DNA of 58,930 nt from the NCBI GenBank assembly GCA_027618565.1, contig JAQCEQ010000015.1:1-58930 (forward strand), in the 5' to 3' direction. This stretch comes from Planctomycetota bacterium (GTDB lineage: Bacteria > Planctomycetota > Phycisphaerae > Phycisphaerales > SM1A02). Below, piece by piece: positions 49,459-58,891 of this stretch (position 1 is its first letter; each line of letters opens with the position of its first letter). Made by a program: the position numbers and the translations under genes. Below the pieces are notes generated by a model. The model did no database searches and was not told the origin of the DNA. It saw only the letters and a program-made list of their open reading frames with translations.

Positions 49459-50316
49459 CTACGGACGCCCCAGGCAGGCATCGACGGTGTTGCGCAGCAA
49501 CATCGCCACCGTCATCGGGCCAACACCGCCCGGCACTGGGGAGAGCCACCCGGCGACTTCGGCAACACCGGGAGCCACATCGCCAACCGTGCGAGGCTTC
49601 CCGTCGTCGGCGGTGACTCGGTTGATCCCGACATCGATGACCACGGCGCCGGGCTTGATCCACTCTCGCGTCACCAGTCCTGCGACGCCTGCGGCAGCCA
49701 CCACGACATCGGCGCGAGCGCAGAGCGCGGGGAGCTCCCTGGTGAACTTGTTGGTGGAGTGGACCGTCGCCTCCTCGCGCATGAGCAGGACGGCGAGGGG
49801 CTTGCCCACGATGTTGGAGGCTCCCACGACGACGCAGCTGGCGCCGCGAAGTGGGATGCCGGTTGACTCGATCATTTCCAGGGAGGCGAGGGCCGTGCAC
49901 GGCACCAGGCTCCTCCGACCGTAGACCACCCGGCCGATGTTGGCGGGGTTGACGCCCTCGACATCCTTATCGGGATCGATGAGGCCCTGCACCCGCTCCG
50001 CGTCCACGCCGGCCGGCATCGGCAAGTGCACCATGATCGCGCAGACGGCCTCGTCCTGGTTGAGGAGGAGCACGCGACCGGCCACATCATCGAAGGCGGC
50101 ATCCGCGGGGAGCCGGTGGAGGTGGTACTCAATCCCGACATCGACACACTGCCTGGCTTGGCTCTCCGAGTAGAGGTGGGCGGCCCGGTCGGCGCTGGCG
50201 ATGACGGCATCAAGCCGGATGGGCCGTCCGAGGCCTGCCGACGCTGCGATGCGGGCGCGGAGCCCCTCCCGCACTCTGTGGGCCATCGCCTTGCCGTCAA
50301 GCACCTTCGCTGCCAT
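49459..50316 (-). CDS. folD: FolD-type methylenetetrahydrofolate dehydrogenase with altered cyclohydrolase site
   Basis: 285 aa with ATG 50316. The NAD(P) part is classical: GASNIVGKPLAVLL, VIDVGINRV and PVPGGVGPMTVAML. The active-site set Tyr-Lys-Gln-Asp (E. coli 50, 54, 98, 121) reads Tyr49, Gln53 (YSESQ), His97 (MVHLPMPAG) and Glu120 (KDVEG). Three of four residues needed for cyclohydrolase action are therefore changed. The dehydrogenase half (methylene-THF to methenyl-THF) may remain, and the hydrolysis may be done elsewhere. It is divergent from the thioredoxin gene. Confidence 0.88.
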   Translation of the reverse strand: MAAKVLDGKAMAHRVREGLRARIAASAGLGRPIRLDAVIASADRAAHLYSESQARQCVDVGIEYHLHRLPADAAFDDVAGRVLLLNQDEAVCAIMVHLPMPAGVDAERVQGLIDPDKDVEGVNPANIGRVVYGRRSLVPCTALASLEMIESTGIPLRGASCVVVGASNIVGKPLAVLLMREEATVHSTNKFTRELPALCARADVVVAAAGVAGLVTREWIKPGAVVIDVGINRVTADDGKPRTVGDVAPGVAEVAGWLSPVPGGVGPMTVAMLLRNTVDACLGRP

Positions 50317-50391
50317 GGCGGAAAGGTACTCGCGGAATCGGTGTCCGGTTCTGCGCCTAGCATGCCAACTCTTTCCCAGAGGAACCACCCC

Positions 50392-51495
50392 ATGACCATG
50401 TCTCGCGCATCCACCCTCCTGTCCGCCACGATCATCTCCGTCCTGTCCGCCACCGTGATGGCGCAAGACGCGCCCACGCTCAAGCCCGGATCGTCTGCCC
50501 CCAAGCCCGACATCGAGCACTGGGTGAAGGGTGGCGCCCCTGAGTTCTTTGAGTCTGGGACGGTCTATGTGGTGGAGTTCTGGGCGACCTGGTGTGGGCC
50601 ATGCAAGGCGAGCATGCCCCACCTCACGGAACTCCAAAAAAATCACCCTGAAGTGGTGATCGTCGGCATCAGCGACGAAAAGTTGGAGACGGTCGAGCCA
50701 TTCATCAACAGCGAGGCTTGGGCTGCGAAGACGGGTTACCGAATCGCCACGGATCCGGACCGCTCCGTATATGACGCTTACATGAAGGCTTCGGGCCAGC
50801 GCGGCATTCCAACCGCCTTCATCGTCGGTACGGATGGCGTTGTTGAGTGGATCGGGCATCCGATGAGAATGGACGAACCGCTCGAGCAGATCATCGCCGG
50901 CACCTTTGATCGCGAGGCTTCCGCCAAGGCCGCCGAGGAGGAGGCGAAGCGTCGAGCTGAAGAGCGCCAGGCGCTCACGGCGTTGCGTGTCGAGCAGACC
51001 AAGCTGGCCGCAGCCATGGAAAAGGGGATGAGTGACGGCGACTGGACCGAGTACTGCGAGGTCGCGGATGCCATCATCGCGAAAGCTCCACCGCGCCTCG
51101 GTCTGAGTCTTGGCGTGCAGAAATTCAAGATGCTCGTTGGGCCAGCGGCCATGCCCACAGAGGGTTACGCCTTCGGTGAGGCACTTCTCCCAAAATTGGC
51201 CGGGAACGCACAGTCCCTCAACGAGATCGCCTGGTATGTGGTCGATGACGGTGATGTCGCCACCCGCAACCTCGACTTTGCCATGAAGGCGGCCGTCGCC
51301 GCCGATGACGCCGCAGAGCACAAGGACGGCTCGATCGTGGACACGCTGGCCCGCGTCTATTGGGAGAAGGGTGACCGCGCGAAGGCGATCGAACTCCAGA
51401 CCAAGGCCGTTGAGTTGGCCAAGGGTTCCCCGATGGAAGATGACATCAAGGAGATGCTGGTGCGCTACAAGGCTTCAGTCGAGAAGAGCCGCTGA
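50392..51495 (+). CDS. Exported TlpA-like thioredoxin with helical C-terminal domain
   Basis: 367 aa with ATG 50392 behind AGAGGAA. A signal peptide (STLLSATIISVLSATVMA-QD) precedes a thioredoxin fold with FWATWCGPCKASMPHL and the cis-proline GIPTAF. After residue 180 a Glu/Ala/Lys helix and two TPR-like helices (GSIVDTLARVYWEKGDRAKA) follow. Relatives reduce disulfides in the periplasm; the extra half probably binds a partner. The 3' end overlaps purC on the other strand by 31 bp. Confidence 0.85.
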   Translation: MTMSRASTLLSATIISVLSATVMAQDAPTLKPGSSAPKPDIEHWVKGGAPEFFESGTVYVVEFWATWCGPCKASMPHLTELQKNHPEVVIVGISDEKLETVEPFINSEAWAAKTGYRIATDPDRSVYDAYMKASGQRGIPTAFIVGTDGVVEWIGHPMRMDEPLEQIIAGTFDREASAKAAEEEAKRRAEERQALTALRVEQTKLAAAMEKGMSDGDWTEYCEVADAIIAKAPPRLGLSLGVQKFKMLVGPAAMPTEGYAFGEALLPKLAGNAQSLNEIAWYVVDDGDVATRNLDFAMKAAVAADDAAEHKDGSIVDTLARVYWEKGDRAKAIELQTKAVELAKGSPMEDDIKEMLVRYKASVEKSR

Positions 51496-52418
51496 GCGGC
51501 CTCGCGGTATCGAGCCAGCGTTCCTTCCACGACCTCAGCCGGCAACTCCGGCCCGGGCGGCGTGCGATCCCACTGTCCTGACTTTTCCAGCTGGAGCAGG
51601 TATTCGCGCAGGAACTGCTTGTCGTAGCTCACTTGCTCCTGCCCTGGATTCCAGGTGTCGGCGGGCCAGTAGCGCGACGAGTCGGGCGTGAGCACCTCGT
51701 CTGCCAGCAGGAGTCGATCGGTCGGGTTGCCGTCCGCATCGAGCGCGAAGCCAAACTCAAACTTGGTGTCGGCCAGGATGACGCCCTTCTTCGCCGCATG
51801 CGCGTTGGCCGAGGCGTAGAGGCGAAGCGTCACGTCGCGCAGCCGGGACGCGAGTGGCTCGCCGATGGCCTGGCACGCCTGCTTGAACGAGATGTTTTCG
51901 TCGTGGCCGCTCTCCGCCTTAGTGGCCGGGGTGAAGATCGGCTTCGGCAACCTGTCGCCCTGCCGCAATCCCGCGGGGAGCGGAATGCCGCAGACCGTCT
52001 GGTCCCGCTTGTATTCCGACCAGCCACTGCCGGCCAGGTAGCCGCGCGCGACGCATTCGATGGGGATGATCTTGACCGCTCGGCAGCACATGATGCGGCC
52101 CTCAAGCGCCGCCAGGTCGGAAACGGGGGTGCCCGGGATCGAAGGCACGTTCAGCGAGAGGACGTGATCCTCGATGATGCGCTGCGTCCGGAGCCAGTCG
52201 AACCACCCAGCGGAGATCGCCGTCAAGAGGCAGCCCTTGCCGGGGATCGGCGTGGGCATGACCACATCAAATGCGGAGACCCGGTCTGTGGCCACCATGA
52301 GGACTCGTGGCCCATCGGCATCAGGCGGCAGCGAGTACATGTCGCGGACCTTGCCGCGCCGTGGATTCGAGAGTGGAAGGTCCGTCGAAAAAACGGTGTG
52401 CAGGATCTCAGTCGCCAT
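51465..52418 (-). CDS. purC: Phosphoribosylaminoimidazole-succinocarboxamide synthase
   Basis: 317 aa with ATG 52418 (MATEILHTVFSTDLPL). The SAICAR-synthetase motifs RGKVRDMYSLP, ATDRVSAFDVVMPTPIPGKG, CVARGYLAGSGW and LADTKFEFGF are intact. It joins aspartate to CAIR in purine synthesis. The length is in the larger eukaryote/bacterial single-domain class. Its 3' end overlaps the convergent thioredoxin gene by 31 bp. Confidence 0.95.
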   Translation of the reverse strand: MATEILHTVFSTDLPLSNPRRGKVRDMYSLPPDADGPRVLMVATDRVSAFDVVMPTPIPGKGCLLTAISAGWFDWLRTQRIIEDHVLSLNVPSIPGTPVSDLAALEGRIMCCRAVKIIPIECVARGYLAGSGWSEYKRDQTVCGIPLPAGLRQGDRLPKPIFTPATKAESGHDENISFKQACQAIGEPLASRLRDVTLRLYASANAHAAKKGVILADTKFEFGFALDADGNPTDRLLLADEVLTPDSSRYWPADTWNPGQEQVSYDKQFLREYLLQLEKSGQWDRTPPGPELPAEVVEGTLARYREAAQRLFSTEAL

Positions 52419-52554
52419 GAGGAGGGCATGGATGCTACCGAAAGGCTTCATTGGCGCCGCCTGAGTAGACCATCGCTACACTTGGAAGCGCGCCCCGGAT
52501 CTCCTGTCGATCCGGTCGTCGATCCACCGTCTCCCCAGCATCAGCCTCCTCGAG

Positions 52555-54015
52555 ATGATTCGCGTTCGCGCCGACACGCTGTCCGCAGAGCAGGCAGCCG
52601 CCTTCGTCGCCTCGGCCGATGCCGTGGATGCTGATGGCGTCCCGACGCAAGCGAAAATCACCTATGTGCGTCCTGCTCCCGGGCAAGGGGGAGCATCCAG
52701 CGGATGGATTGACGTGGATGTGGCATCACCGGGCGTGGGTGCCCCCGCTCCGGCCGTGGTCCTGCGGGGACTGGCGCCCGCCGGAGCCGTGGGGTGCCTG
52801 AGCCTCAGCACCTGCCTGCTGGAGCCGAACGGCACTGATGCGTCCCTGGCGTTGGAGTCCGCCCGCGGCCGGCTCAAGGACTTCCTGAGGATCGGCGAGG
52901 ACTGGCAATTCTTTGACGACCCAGCAGCCCAGGAGTCCATCACGCAGTTTGATCGGGCCCGTGCCAGCTTCACCAGCGCCATGCTCTCGCGTGCGCTCGA
53001 AGAGCGGCTCACGGCGGCAGTCCGCGCGACCGAGCTGGCCGTCGATGCGGGTGAACGGTTGGCATTCGCCTATGCGTCCGCGACGCTGGACAAGCGGCAG
53101 CCCAAGTCGATGCCGGCAATTGGGCGAGTGGCGGACCTGTCCTCCACCGACCCGGTGCGGCTCCGGGAGGACCTGGCGACCATGAAGTCCGCGGGGGAGT
53201 CCCTGCGAATCGTGTTGCCGCCGCCGGCCGCCGGATCCGGGACGGACCCGCTGGCTGCAGTTGATGCCTGGGTGTCCGCGGCCTTTCGCGCGCGCGTCCC
53301 GCTCTTGCTCGGTCCCCTGTGGGACACCGGCTGGTCACCGATGGGATCGGCATCCGACAGGCCAGCCCAGTCGCGCGCGCACATTGATGCCATCGTCCGC
53401 CGGTACGGTTCGGGCGTCACGCAGTGGATCGTGGCCAAGGATGTCGAGCGCGGCGGGCGTTCTGGGCTCGGTCTTGACGAGCGCATCGATGCGGTGCGCC
53501 GGATGGCCAACCAGGTGCGGGCGCTGCTCCCCAGGGGCATCCTGGCGCTGGAGTCATCGGCACCCTGGGGCGATCAACTGGACGCACATGACAGCGCATC
53601 TCTGTCGCGGACGGTCATGCGACTGCTGGATGAGAGCGCGCCGATCCATCGACTCATCGTCTCGATATCACCGACGCCCGAGTCCCCGGTCCGCGACTTG
53701 CTCCAGCTGGCCGGGCTCCTGGATCAGCTCCGGAAAGTGAAGATTCCGCTGGCGTGCATGCTCGGGATTCCGGCCTCGGGGACGACTTCGTCCCCGGCGG
53801 GCTGGTGGCGTAGGCCCTGGAGCAACGAATTGGCGGAGGTCTATGCCTCCCGAGCGGCGTCGATCGCCCTGTGCAGGCCGTGGATCCAGGGGATGTACTG
53901 GGACGCGCGGGGAGGCAACGCCGGGGCAGGTCCCGTGATGCTGGCGTGGAGGAAGGTGTGCCAACGCCTGGCCGCCCCGGTCAGGCCACTGGGAGCGAAA
54001 GGGGCTGACGCTTGA
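52555..54015 (+). CDS. Hypothetical protein with TIM-barrel (GH10-like) appearance
   Basis: 486 aa. No signal peptide. The second half has strands and helices arranged like a glycoside-hydrolase TIM barrel: LLLGPLWDTGWSPMG, AHIDAIVRRYGSGVTQWIVA, ALLPRGILALESSAPWGD and HRLIVSISPTPE. The N-terminal 150 residues look beta-rich, like a carbohydrate-binding module. Candidate acid residues (KDVERGG, LALESSAPW) sit where GH10 catalytic glutamates fall, but the match is weak. Its stop overlaps the HhH gene by 4 bp. Confidence 0.6.
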   Translation: MIRVRADTLSAEQAAAFVASADAVDADGVPTQAKITYVRPAPGQGGASSGWIDVDVASPGVGAPAPAVVLRGLAPAGAVGCLSLSTCLLEPNGTDASLALESARGRLKDFLRIGEDWQFFDDPAAQESITQFDRARASFTSAMLSRALEERLTAAVRATELAVDAGERLAFAYASATLDKRQPKSMPAIGRVADLSSTDPVRLREDLATMKSAGESLRIVLPPPAAGSGTDPLAAVDAWVSAAFRARVPLLLGPLWDTGWSPMGSASDRPAQSRAHIDAIVRRYGSGVTQWIVAKDVERGGRSGLGLDERIDAVRRMANQVRALLPRGILALESSAPWGDQLDAHDSASLSRTVMRLLDESAPIHRLIVSISPTPESPVRDLLQLAGLLDQLRKVKIPLACMLGIPASGTTSSPAGWWRRPWSNELAEVYASRAASIALCRPWIQGMYWDARGGNAGAGPVMLAWRKVCQRLAAPVRPLGAKGADA

Positions 54016-54350
54016 CGGGACCGGAGCCATCGGGGGAGTGGGTTGCCGCCGCGCTGTGGGCGGGAGTCTTGGTCGGCATCGGCACGGTTGATGTGGTCGC
54101 CAGTCTCGGTCACGCGACCTGGAGCGAACCCGCGCGGCCAGCCGCCGCACGATTCCAGGTAACCATCGATCCACCCACGGCCACCGTCTCGACCTGGGCT
54201 CTCCTGCCCGGTGTCGGCCCTGGCCTCGGCCAGCGGCTGTTTGACGCCGCGGCATCTGGCTCGGACCTTGGCGATGCCACGCAACTGGACCGCGTGAAGG
54301 GCGTGGGTCCGGCGACGCTGGTCCGATTGAGGTCCTGGATCGCGCCGTGA
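54012..54350 (+). CDS. Membrane-anchored helix-hairpin-helix (ComEA-like) protein
   Basis: 112 aa with an ATGA overlap at the start and a GTGA overlap with mfd at the end. An N-terminal helix (VAAALWAGVLVGIGTVDVVA) is followed by a double HhH motif (LLPGVGPGLGQRLFDAAAS and DRVKGVGPATLVRLRSW). ComEA-type proteins bind incoming DNA at the outer face of the membrane. It is therefore a candidate competence or DNA-binding protein; its coupling to mfd is notable. Confidence 0.75.
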   Translation: MTGPEPSGEWVAAALWAGVLVGIGTVDVVASLGHATWSEPARPAAARFQVTIDPPTATVSTWALLPGVGPGLGQRLFDAAASGSDLGDATQLDRVKGVGPATLVRLRSWIAP

Positions 54351-57300
54351 CCGATTCCTGGTTCACGCGGATGGCTACCAGCGCGGCGATCGAATCGCTT
54401 GCCGCACTGGTGCAGTCGGGCGGTCGATCCAGTGCCACCGGGTCAGTCGGCTCCAGCACGACGGTGGTCGTGGCTGCGCTCGTGCGGCGCACCGGCCGGC
54501 GCGCCCTCGTGGTGTGCCCTCATCTGGACGAGGTGGACCAAGTCATGACCGAGCTGGGGGGAGCGGGCGGCGTGGGCGGGCTTGGCCTTCGGGCGATCGG
54601 CCTCCCGGCGATCGAGGGGACGGGACCCACCGGAAGTGGCTCCGAGGAGGTCAGCGCGGAGAGGTTGCAGGCTGTTGACCTCATTGTTCGCCAGCCCCCT
54701 GAGGTGGTGGTCGCGTCGATGGCCGCGCTCATGCAGCCGATCGCGACGCCCGAGGCCATTGCCCATGTCTTGCGGGTGGTTCGCCGCGGCACACGACTCA
54801 GCCTCTCGGAGTTCCTGGGATGGATGCAGCGAGGCGGCTACGCCCGAGTGTCTGCAGTCGAGACTCCCGGCGAATTTGCGGTGCGGGGAGGGATCGTGGA
54901 CATCTTCCCGTCGGGCGCGATCGTGGCCGTCCGGCTCGACCTGTTCGGAGACGAGGTGGAATCGCTGCACGAGATCGACGCCGCCTCGCAGGCCAATGAC
55001 CGGTCGATCGAGGAGGTGGCGATCGTGTCGCTCCAGCAGCCTCCGCCGGAGGGGTCGGGATCCATCGATCCCGGGGACTTGCTCGGATCCGATGCCTTCG
55101 CCGTCATCGCCGAGCTCTCGGAAGTGGATGAACAGGCGCGGGCGTACTGGGAGCGCGTGGAGCATGGCTCCGGCATTCGTTCCGGGAAGGAGGTCCTCGC
55201 CTCGCTGGTGAGGCGACTCCACGCCGTGGTTGACATCGGCGCCTACTCGCCTGCCGCGCAGGGCGATCGATGCGTGTCGCTGCCGGTGCAGACCGTCCCC
55301 ATCCTGGCGCACGCGCCCGACGAGGCCATCCGGCAGCTGATCGACGCATCGGCGCGTTGTGATTGCTTCGTGTGGGCCGACTCCGGCGGCGAGGCCGACC
55401 GCCTGAACGACCTCCTTGGGGGGTCGTGCGCTGCCACGGCGACACCGGGCGCTTCCCCGGCCCCGCGTGCGATCCATGTGGAGACACGCCTCATGCGGGG
55501 TGGGTTCGTGTGGGCCGCGGGGGACGAGCCGTTCCTGGGAGTCACCGGCCACGAACTGCTGAATCGATTCGGACGCATCGAGAGGCGCCGCGCCGCGATG
55601 CCGGGTGCGGGGGAGTCCCGGTCGGCGCGAGAGGCGTTCCTCCACTTCGAGACCGGTGACTATGTGGTGCACCGCGATCGTGGCATTGGTCGATTCCTGG
55701 GACTGAGGGAACTTGGCGTCCGAGAGGCCGGCGTGGCAGGTGGCTTCACCGATGAGCGTGAGTTCATGGAGGTGGAATACGCCAAGGGGGAGAAACTCTT
55801 CGTCCCGCTGAGCAAGGCCGTGCTTGTGCAGCGCTACATCGGCGCCGGCGCGGGACGGCCGCGCCTCTCGGAGATGGGCGGCAAGCGGTGGGAGGGCCAG
55901 AAGGGGCAGGTCGCCGAGGCCGTCAAGGACCTTGCCGCGGCGCTCTTGCGTGTGCAGGCCGTGCGCGAGAGCACCGCGGGCGTGGCGTTCCCGGCGGACA
56001 CCCAGTGGCAGGCGCGGTTTGAGGCTGAGTTTCCCTTTGAGGAGACGCCGGACCAGGTGCAGACCATCCGCGCGACCAAGCAGGACATGGAACGCGCGCG
56101 ACCCATGGACCGGCTCGTCTGCGGCGATGTTGGCTTCGGCAAGACCGAGGTGGCGATTCGAGCCGCATTCAAGTGCTGCCAATCTGGTCGGCAGGTGGCG
56201 CTCCTCGTGCCCACCACGGTCCTCGCCGAGCAGCACACCCGGACCTTCACCGCGCGGTTCGGCGCGTACCCGTTCCGCGTGGAGTGCATCAGCCGGTTCC
56301 GCAGCGACCCCGAGATCCGGAACATCCTGGACGACGTGGCACAGGGGAGGGTGGACGTGCTCGTGGGCACCCACCGCCTGCTCTCGAAGGATGTCCGATT
56401 CCAGGATCTGGGCCTGGTGGTGGTGGACGAAGAGCAGCGCTTCGGCGTGGAGCACAAGCAGAGGCTCCTGGAGTTGCGGCTCACCGCGGATGTGCTGACG
56501 CTGAGCGCGACGCCGATCCCGCGAACCCTCCACATGGCGATGCTCGGGCTGCGCGACATCTCCAGCCTGACGACCCCGCCGCTGGACCGGCGCCCGATCG
56601 CGACCGAAGTGTTGCCTTGGCAGCGCGAGCGCCTCCAGCAGGCGATCGCGCGAGAGCTGGCACGGGAAGGCCAGGTGTACTTCGTCCACAACCGGATCCA
56701 CGACATCGAGGAAGTCGCCGCGGAGGTGCAGGCCATGGCGCCCGATGCGCGGGTCGTCGTTGGTCACGGCCAGATGGGCGACGGCGAGCTGGAGCGCGTG
56801 ATGGTGGAGTTCCTCGCGCGTCGAGCCGACATCCTGGTCTCCACCACGATCATCGAGAACGGCCTGGACATCCCGACGGCCAACACGATCATCATCGACC
56901 AGGCGCACCTCTTCGGGCTCTCCGAACTGCACCAGCTGCGAGGCCGCGTGGGCCGGTCCCGGCACCGCGCCTACTGCCTGCTCCTGTTCGATCCCACCAA
57001 GCCCGTCACGGCCGATGCGCTCCGGCGACTGCGTGCCATCGAGGAATTCTCCATGCTGGGCGCGGGCTTCCGGATCTCCGTGCGCGACCTGGAGATCCGC
57101 GGCGCCGGCAACATCCTCGGCGCGGAGCAAAGTGGCCACATCGGTGCGGTCGGCTACGAGATGTACTGCCAACTCTTGGGAGAAGCCGTCCGCCGGCTCC
57201 GGCACGAGCCGACCTTCTCGGCGGTGGACACCCATGTGGAACTTGGCGCCAGCGGAGGCATCCCCGCCAGCTCCATCCCCAGCGAGCGACGGCGGATCGA

Positions 57301-57679
57301 GGCGTGGAGGCGCATCGGGTCGGCGCAGACCATGGAAGCACTGGACCAGGTCTTCAAGGACCTGGAAGGCGCCTACGGCCAGCCCGCGGCAGCGGTCCGC
57401 GTCCTGCACCAGTTTGCGGCGATTCGACTCCAGGCCACGCTCACCGGGACGAGGATGCTGGTCAGGCGCGAGGGGGACCTCGTGTTCCGGACCCAGCGAC
57501 CGGACCTTGTCGAGAAGATGCTCAAGCGAGAGAAGGGCACACGCAGGCGCGTGGAGGTCACCAATGACGCAGGACTCACTGACCTGTACTGGCGACCACC
57601 CGAGGGTTCGCTCTCGCAGGATTCACTGGTCGAGACGCTCGACCGGCTCTACCGCTCGGTCCAGTGCCACTCGAGGTAG
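54347..57679 (+). CDS. mfd: Transcription-repair coupling factor
   Basis: 1110 aa with a GTG start in a GTGA overlap. Domain order: UvrB-like region with YARVSAVETPGEFAVRGGIV near residue 164, CarD-like RNA-polymerase-interacting domain HFETGDYVVHRDRGIGRFLG near 434, helicase Walker A CGDVGFGKTEVAIRA near 592, DEEQ box VVVDEEQRFGVEHK near 693, RGRVGRSRHRAYC near 864, and a C-terminal TRCF domain. Mfd pushes stalled RNA polymerase off DNA and recruits UvrA. Its 3' end overlaps the TSCPD gene by 31 bp. Confidence 0.97.
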   Translation: MTDSWFTRMATSAAIESLAALVQSGGRSSATGSVGSSTTVVVAALVRRTGRRALVVCPHLDEVDQVMTELGGAGGVGGLGLRAIGLPAIEGTGPTGSGSEEVSAERLQAVDLIVRQPPEVVVASMAALMQPIATPEAIAHVLRVVRRGTRLSLSEFLGWMQRGGYARVSAVETPGEFAVRGGIVDIFPSGAIVAVRLDLFGDEVESLHEIDAASQANDRSIEEVAIVSLQQPPPEGSGSIDPGDLLGSDAFAVIAELSEVDEQARAYWERVEHGSGIRSGKEVLASLVRRLHAVVDIGAYSPAAQGDRCVSLPVQTVPILAHAPDEAIRQLIDASARCDCFVWADSGGEADRLNDLLGGSCAATATPGASPAPRAIHVETRLMRGGFVWAAGDEPFLGVTGHELLNRFGRIERRRAAMPGAGESRSAREAFLHFETGDYVVHRDRGIGRFLGLRELGVREAGVAGGFTDEREFMEVEYAKGEKLFVPLSKAVLVQRYIGAGAGRPRLSEMGGKRWEGQKGQVAEAVKDLAAALLRVQAVRESTAGVAFPADTQWQARFEAEFPFEETPDQVQTIRATKQDMERARPMDRLVCGDVGFGKTEVAIRAAFKCCQSGRQVALLVPTTVLAEQHTRTFTARFGAYPFRVECISRFRSDPEIRNILDDVAQGRVDVLVGTHRLLSKDVRFQDLGLVVVDEEQRFGVEHKQRLLELRLTADVLTLSATPIPRTLHMAMLGLRDISSLTTPPLDRRPIATEVLPWQRERLQQAIARELAREGQVYFVHNRIHDIEEVAAEVQAMAPDARVVVGHGQMGDGELERVMVEFLARRADILVSTTIIENGLDIPTANTIIIDQAHLFGLSELHQLRGRVGRSRHRAYCLLLFDPTKPVTADALRRLRAIEEFSMLGAGFRISVRDLEIRGAGNILGAEQSGHIGAVGYEMYCQLLGEAVRRLRHEPTFSAVDTHVELGASGGIPASSIPSERRRIEAWRRIGSAQTMEALDQVFKDLEGAYGQPAAAVRVLHQFAAIRLQATLTGTRMLVRREGDLVFRTQRPDLVEKMLKREKGTRRRVEVTNDAGLTDLYWRPPEGSLSQDSLVETLDRLYRSVQCHSR

Positions 57680-58008
57680 CGAGCGACATAGTCAATCAGG
57701 CTGCTGGCCTCTGGAATGTCAGGGTTGGAGGTCGCGCCCATCGGCTCAAACTGCATGCCCCGGAACCGCAGGCACGCATCCTCTAGGGGGAGTCCGTGCT
57801 GCAGCGTCAGGCTGAAGGCGCGCGCGAATCCCTGGACCAGCCCAGAGAGAGTGGACCCCTCCTTGGAGATCTTGATGAAGATCTCGCCCGGTCGGCCATC
57901 CTCGAAGAGCCCGACGATGAGGTAGCCCTCGTACCCGCCGACCGTGAACTTGTGGGTCTGGCTCCGGCGGGTGGCGGGCAGAACATCTCGTCGCTGGGCG
58001 GTCGTCAT
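57649..58008 (-). CDS. Free-standing TSCPD domain (NrdJ C-terminal type)
   Basis: 119 aa using ATG 58008, preceded by GGAGG 7 bp away; an upstream ATG at 58050 is less favoured. The domain reads KFTVGGYEGYLIVGLFEDGR, then PGEIFIKISKEGSTLSGLVQG, and ends FEPMGATSNPDIPEASSLID with YVARYLEWHW. This is the C-terminal TSCPD region of class II (B12) ribonucleotide reductase, here without the reductase. The cysteine pair usual in that tail is not seen. It may be a split subunit or a regulator; nrdJ is not in the window. Confidence 0.78.
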   Translation of the reverse strand: MTTAQRRDVLPATRRSQTHKFTVGGYEGYLIVGLFEDGRPGEIFIKISKEGSTLSGLVQGFARAFSLTLQHGLPLEDACLRFRGMQFEPMGATSNPDIPEASSLIDYVARYLEWHWTER

Positions 58009-58163
58009 CCTGCGATCCTCCAAGGTGTGCGCGGGCTTCGGCGCATCCATGCGCCACGGACAGCAGATAGAGATCGGCCGCCGGGGGCGGCTGACTTGGA
58101 CTTTTGGGGTGCAGGCGAATCGGCGCCAGGGCCGAACCGTGGAGGCGCGGCCTTCGGGGCGGT

Positions 58164-58718
58164 TCAGGCCCGCGCCGGCTCGGCCAGCTCTGGCGCTGCG
58201 GCGTCGTCGCCGGGCTCCGTGGCTCGTTCCGCGTCCTGGCGTTCCATCTCCAGGTCCAGGGCACGATCTGGCTTGACATGCACGGTGATCTCGGCAGCCA
58301 GGTCGCGGTCGAACTGGATGGTGCAGTGCACGGTGCCGACACGGCGGACCGGGTTGACCAACCGGACGGCCCGCATGTCCACGCCGTATCCCTCCGACTG
58401 GAGGTGATCGGCGATGTCGCGCTGGGTGACGGCGCCGTAAAGCTGGCCCTGGTCGTTGCAGGCACGCACGAGCGTGATCTCATGGGCCTCCAGCTTCTCG
58501 ATGATGCCCGACCGTTCTGACCGGATGCGGGACACCTCCGCCAGTGCAGCGGTGCGAGCGCCCTTCAGGGCCTCGATCTTCTCGGGCGTGGGGGACTCCG
58601 CCATGCACAATGGAAGCAGGTAGTTCCGCGCGTAGCCCGAGCGCACTCGGACGACATCGCCGACGATGCCGAGGTACTCGACATTTCGCAGGAGGAGGAG
58701 TTCAACGTGAGAGGCCAT
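58164..58718 (-). CDS. rplI: 50S ribosomal protein L9
   Basis: 184 aa. The N-domain VELLLLRNVEYLGIVGDVVRVRSGYARNYLLP is diagnostic, and the C-domain (GAVTQRDIADHLQSEGYGVD) is complete. It is about 35 residues longer than usual because of an acidic tail (ERATEPGDDAAAPELAEPARA). L9 contacts the 23S rRNA near the L1 stalk. The usual partner rpsR does not lie between ssb and rplI here. Confidence 0.96.
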   Translation of the reverse strand: MASHVELLLLRNVEYLGIVGDVVRVRSGYARNYLLPLCMAESPTPEKIEALKGARTAALAEVSRIRSERSGIIEKLEAHEITLVRACNDQGQLYGAVTQRDIADHLQSEGYGVDMRAVRLVNPVRRVGTVHCTIQFDRDLAAEITVHVKPDRALDLEMERQDAERATEPGDDAAAPELAEPARA

Positions 58719-58891
58719 GGTCGCTGTCCTTCGAGAGAGTTAGGGGCCCGCCAACCCCAACGGGGGCGGGAACGCCTCAGCGGCGTCCCGCAGCGGAGCA
58801 ACGGATTGTCCCACAAATCGCGTGCAGCGGCAACCGGCTCCCAGCCGGGTGCGGAGCCTCCCCGCGGCGCGATCCGACCCACCCCTTCCGT

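Noticed and set aside
54443-57409. Minus-strand open frame of 988 codons opposite mfd
   Set aside because: Mfd has all helicase motifs on the plus strand; the opposite frame is an antisense artefact of GC-rich codon use.
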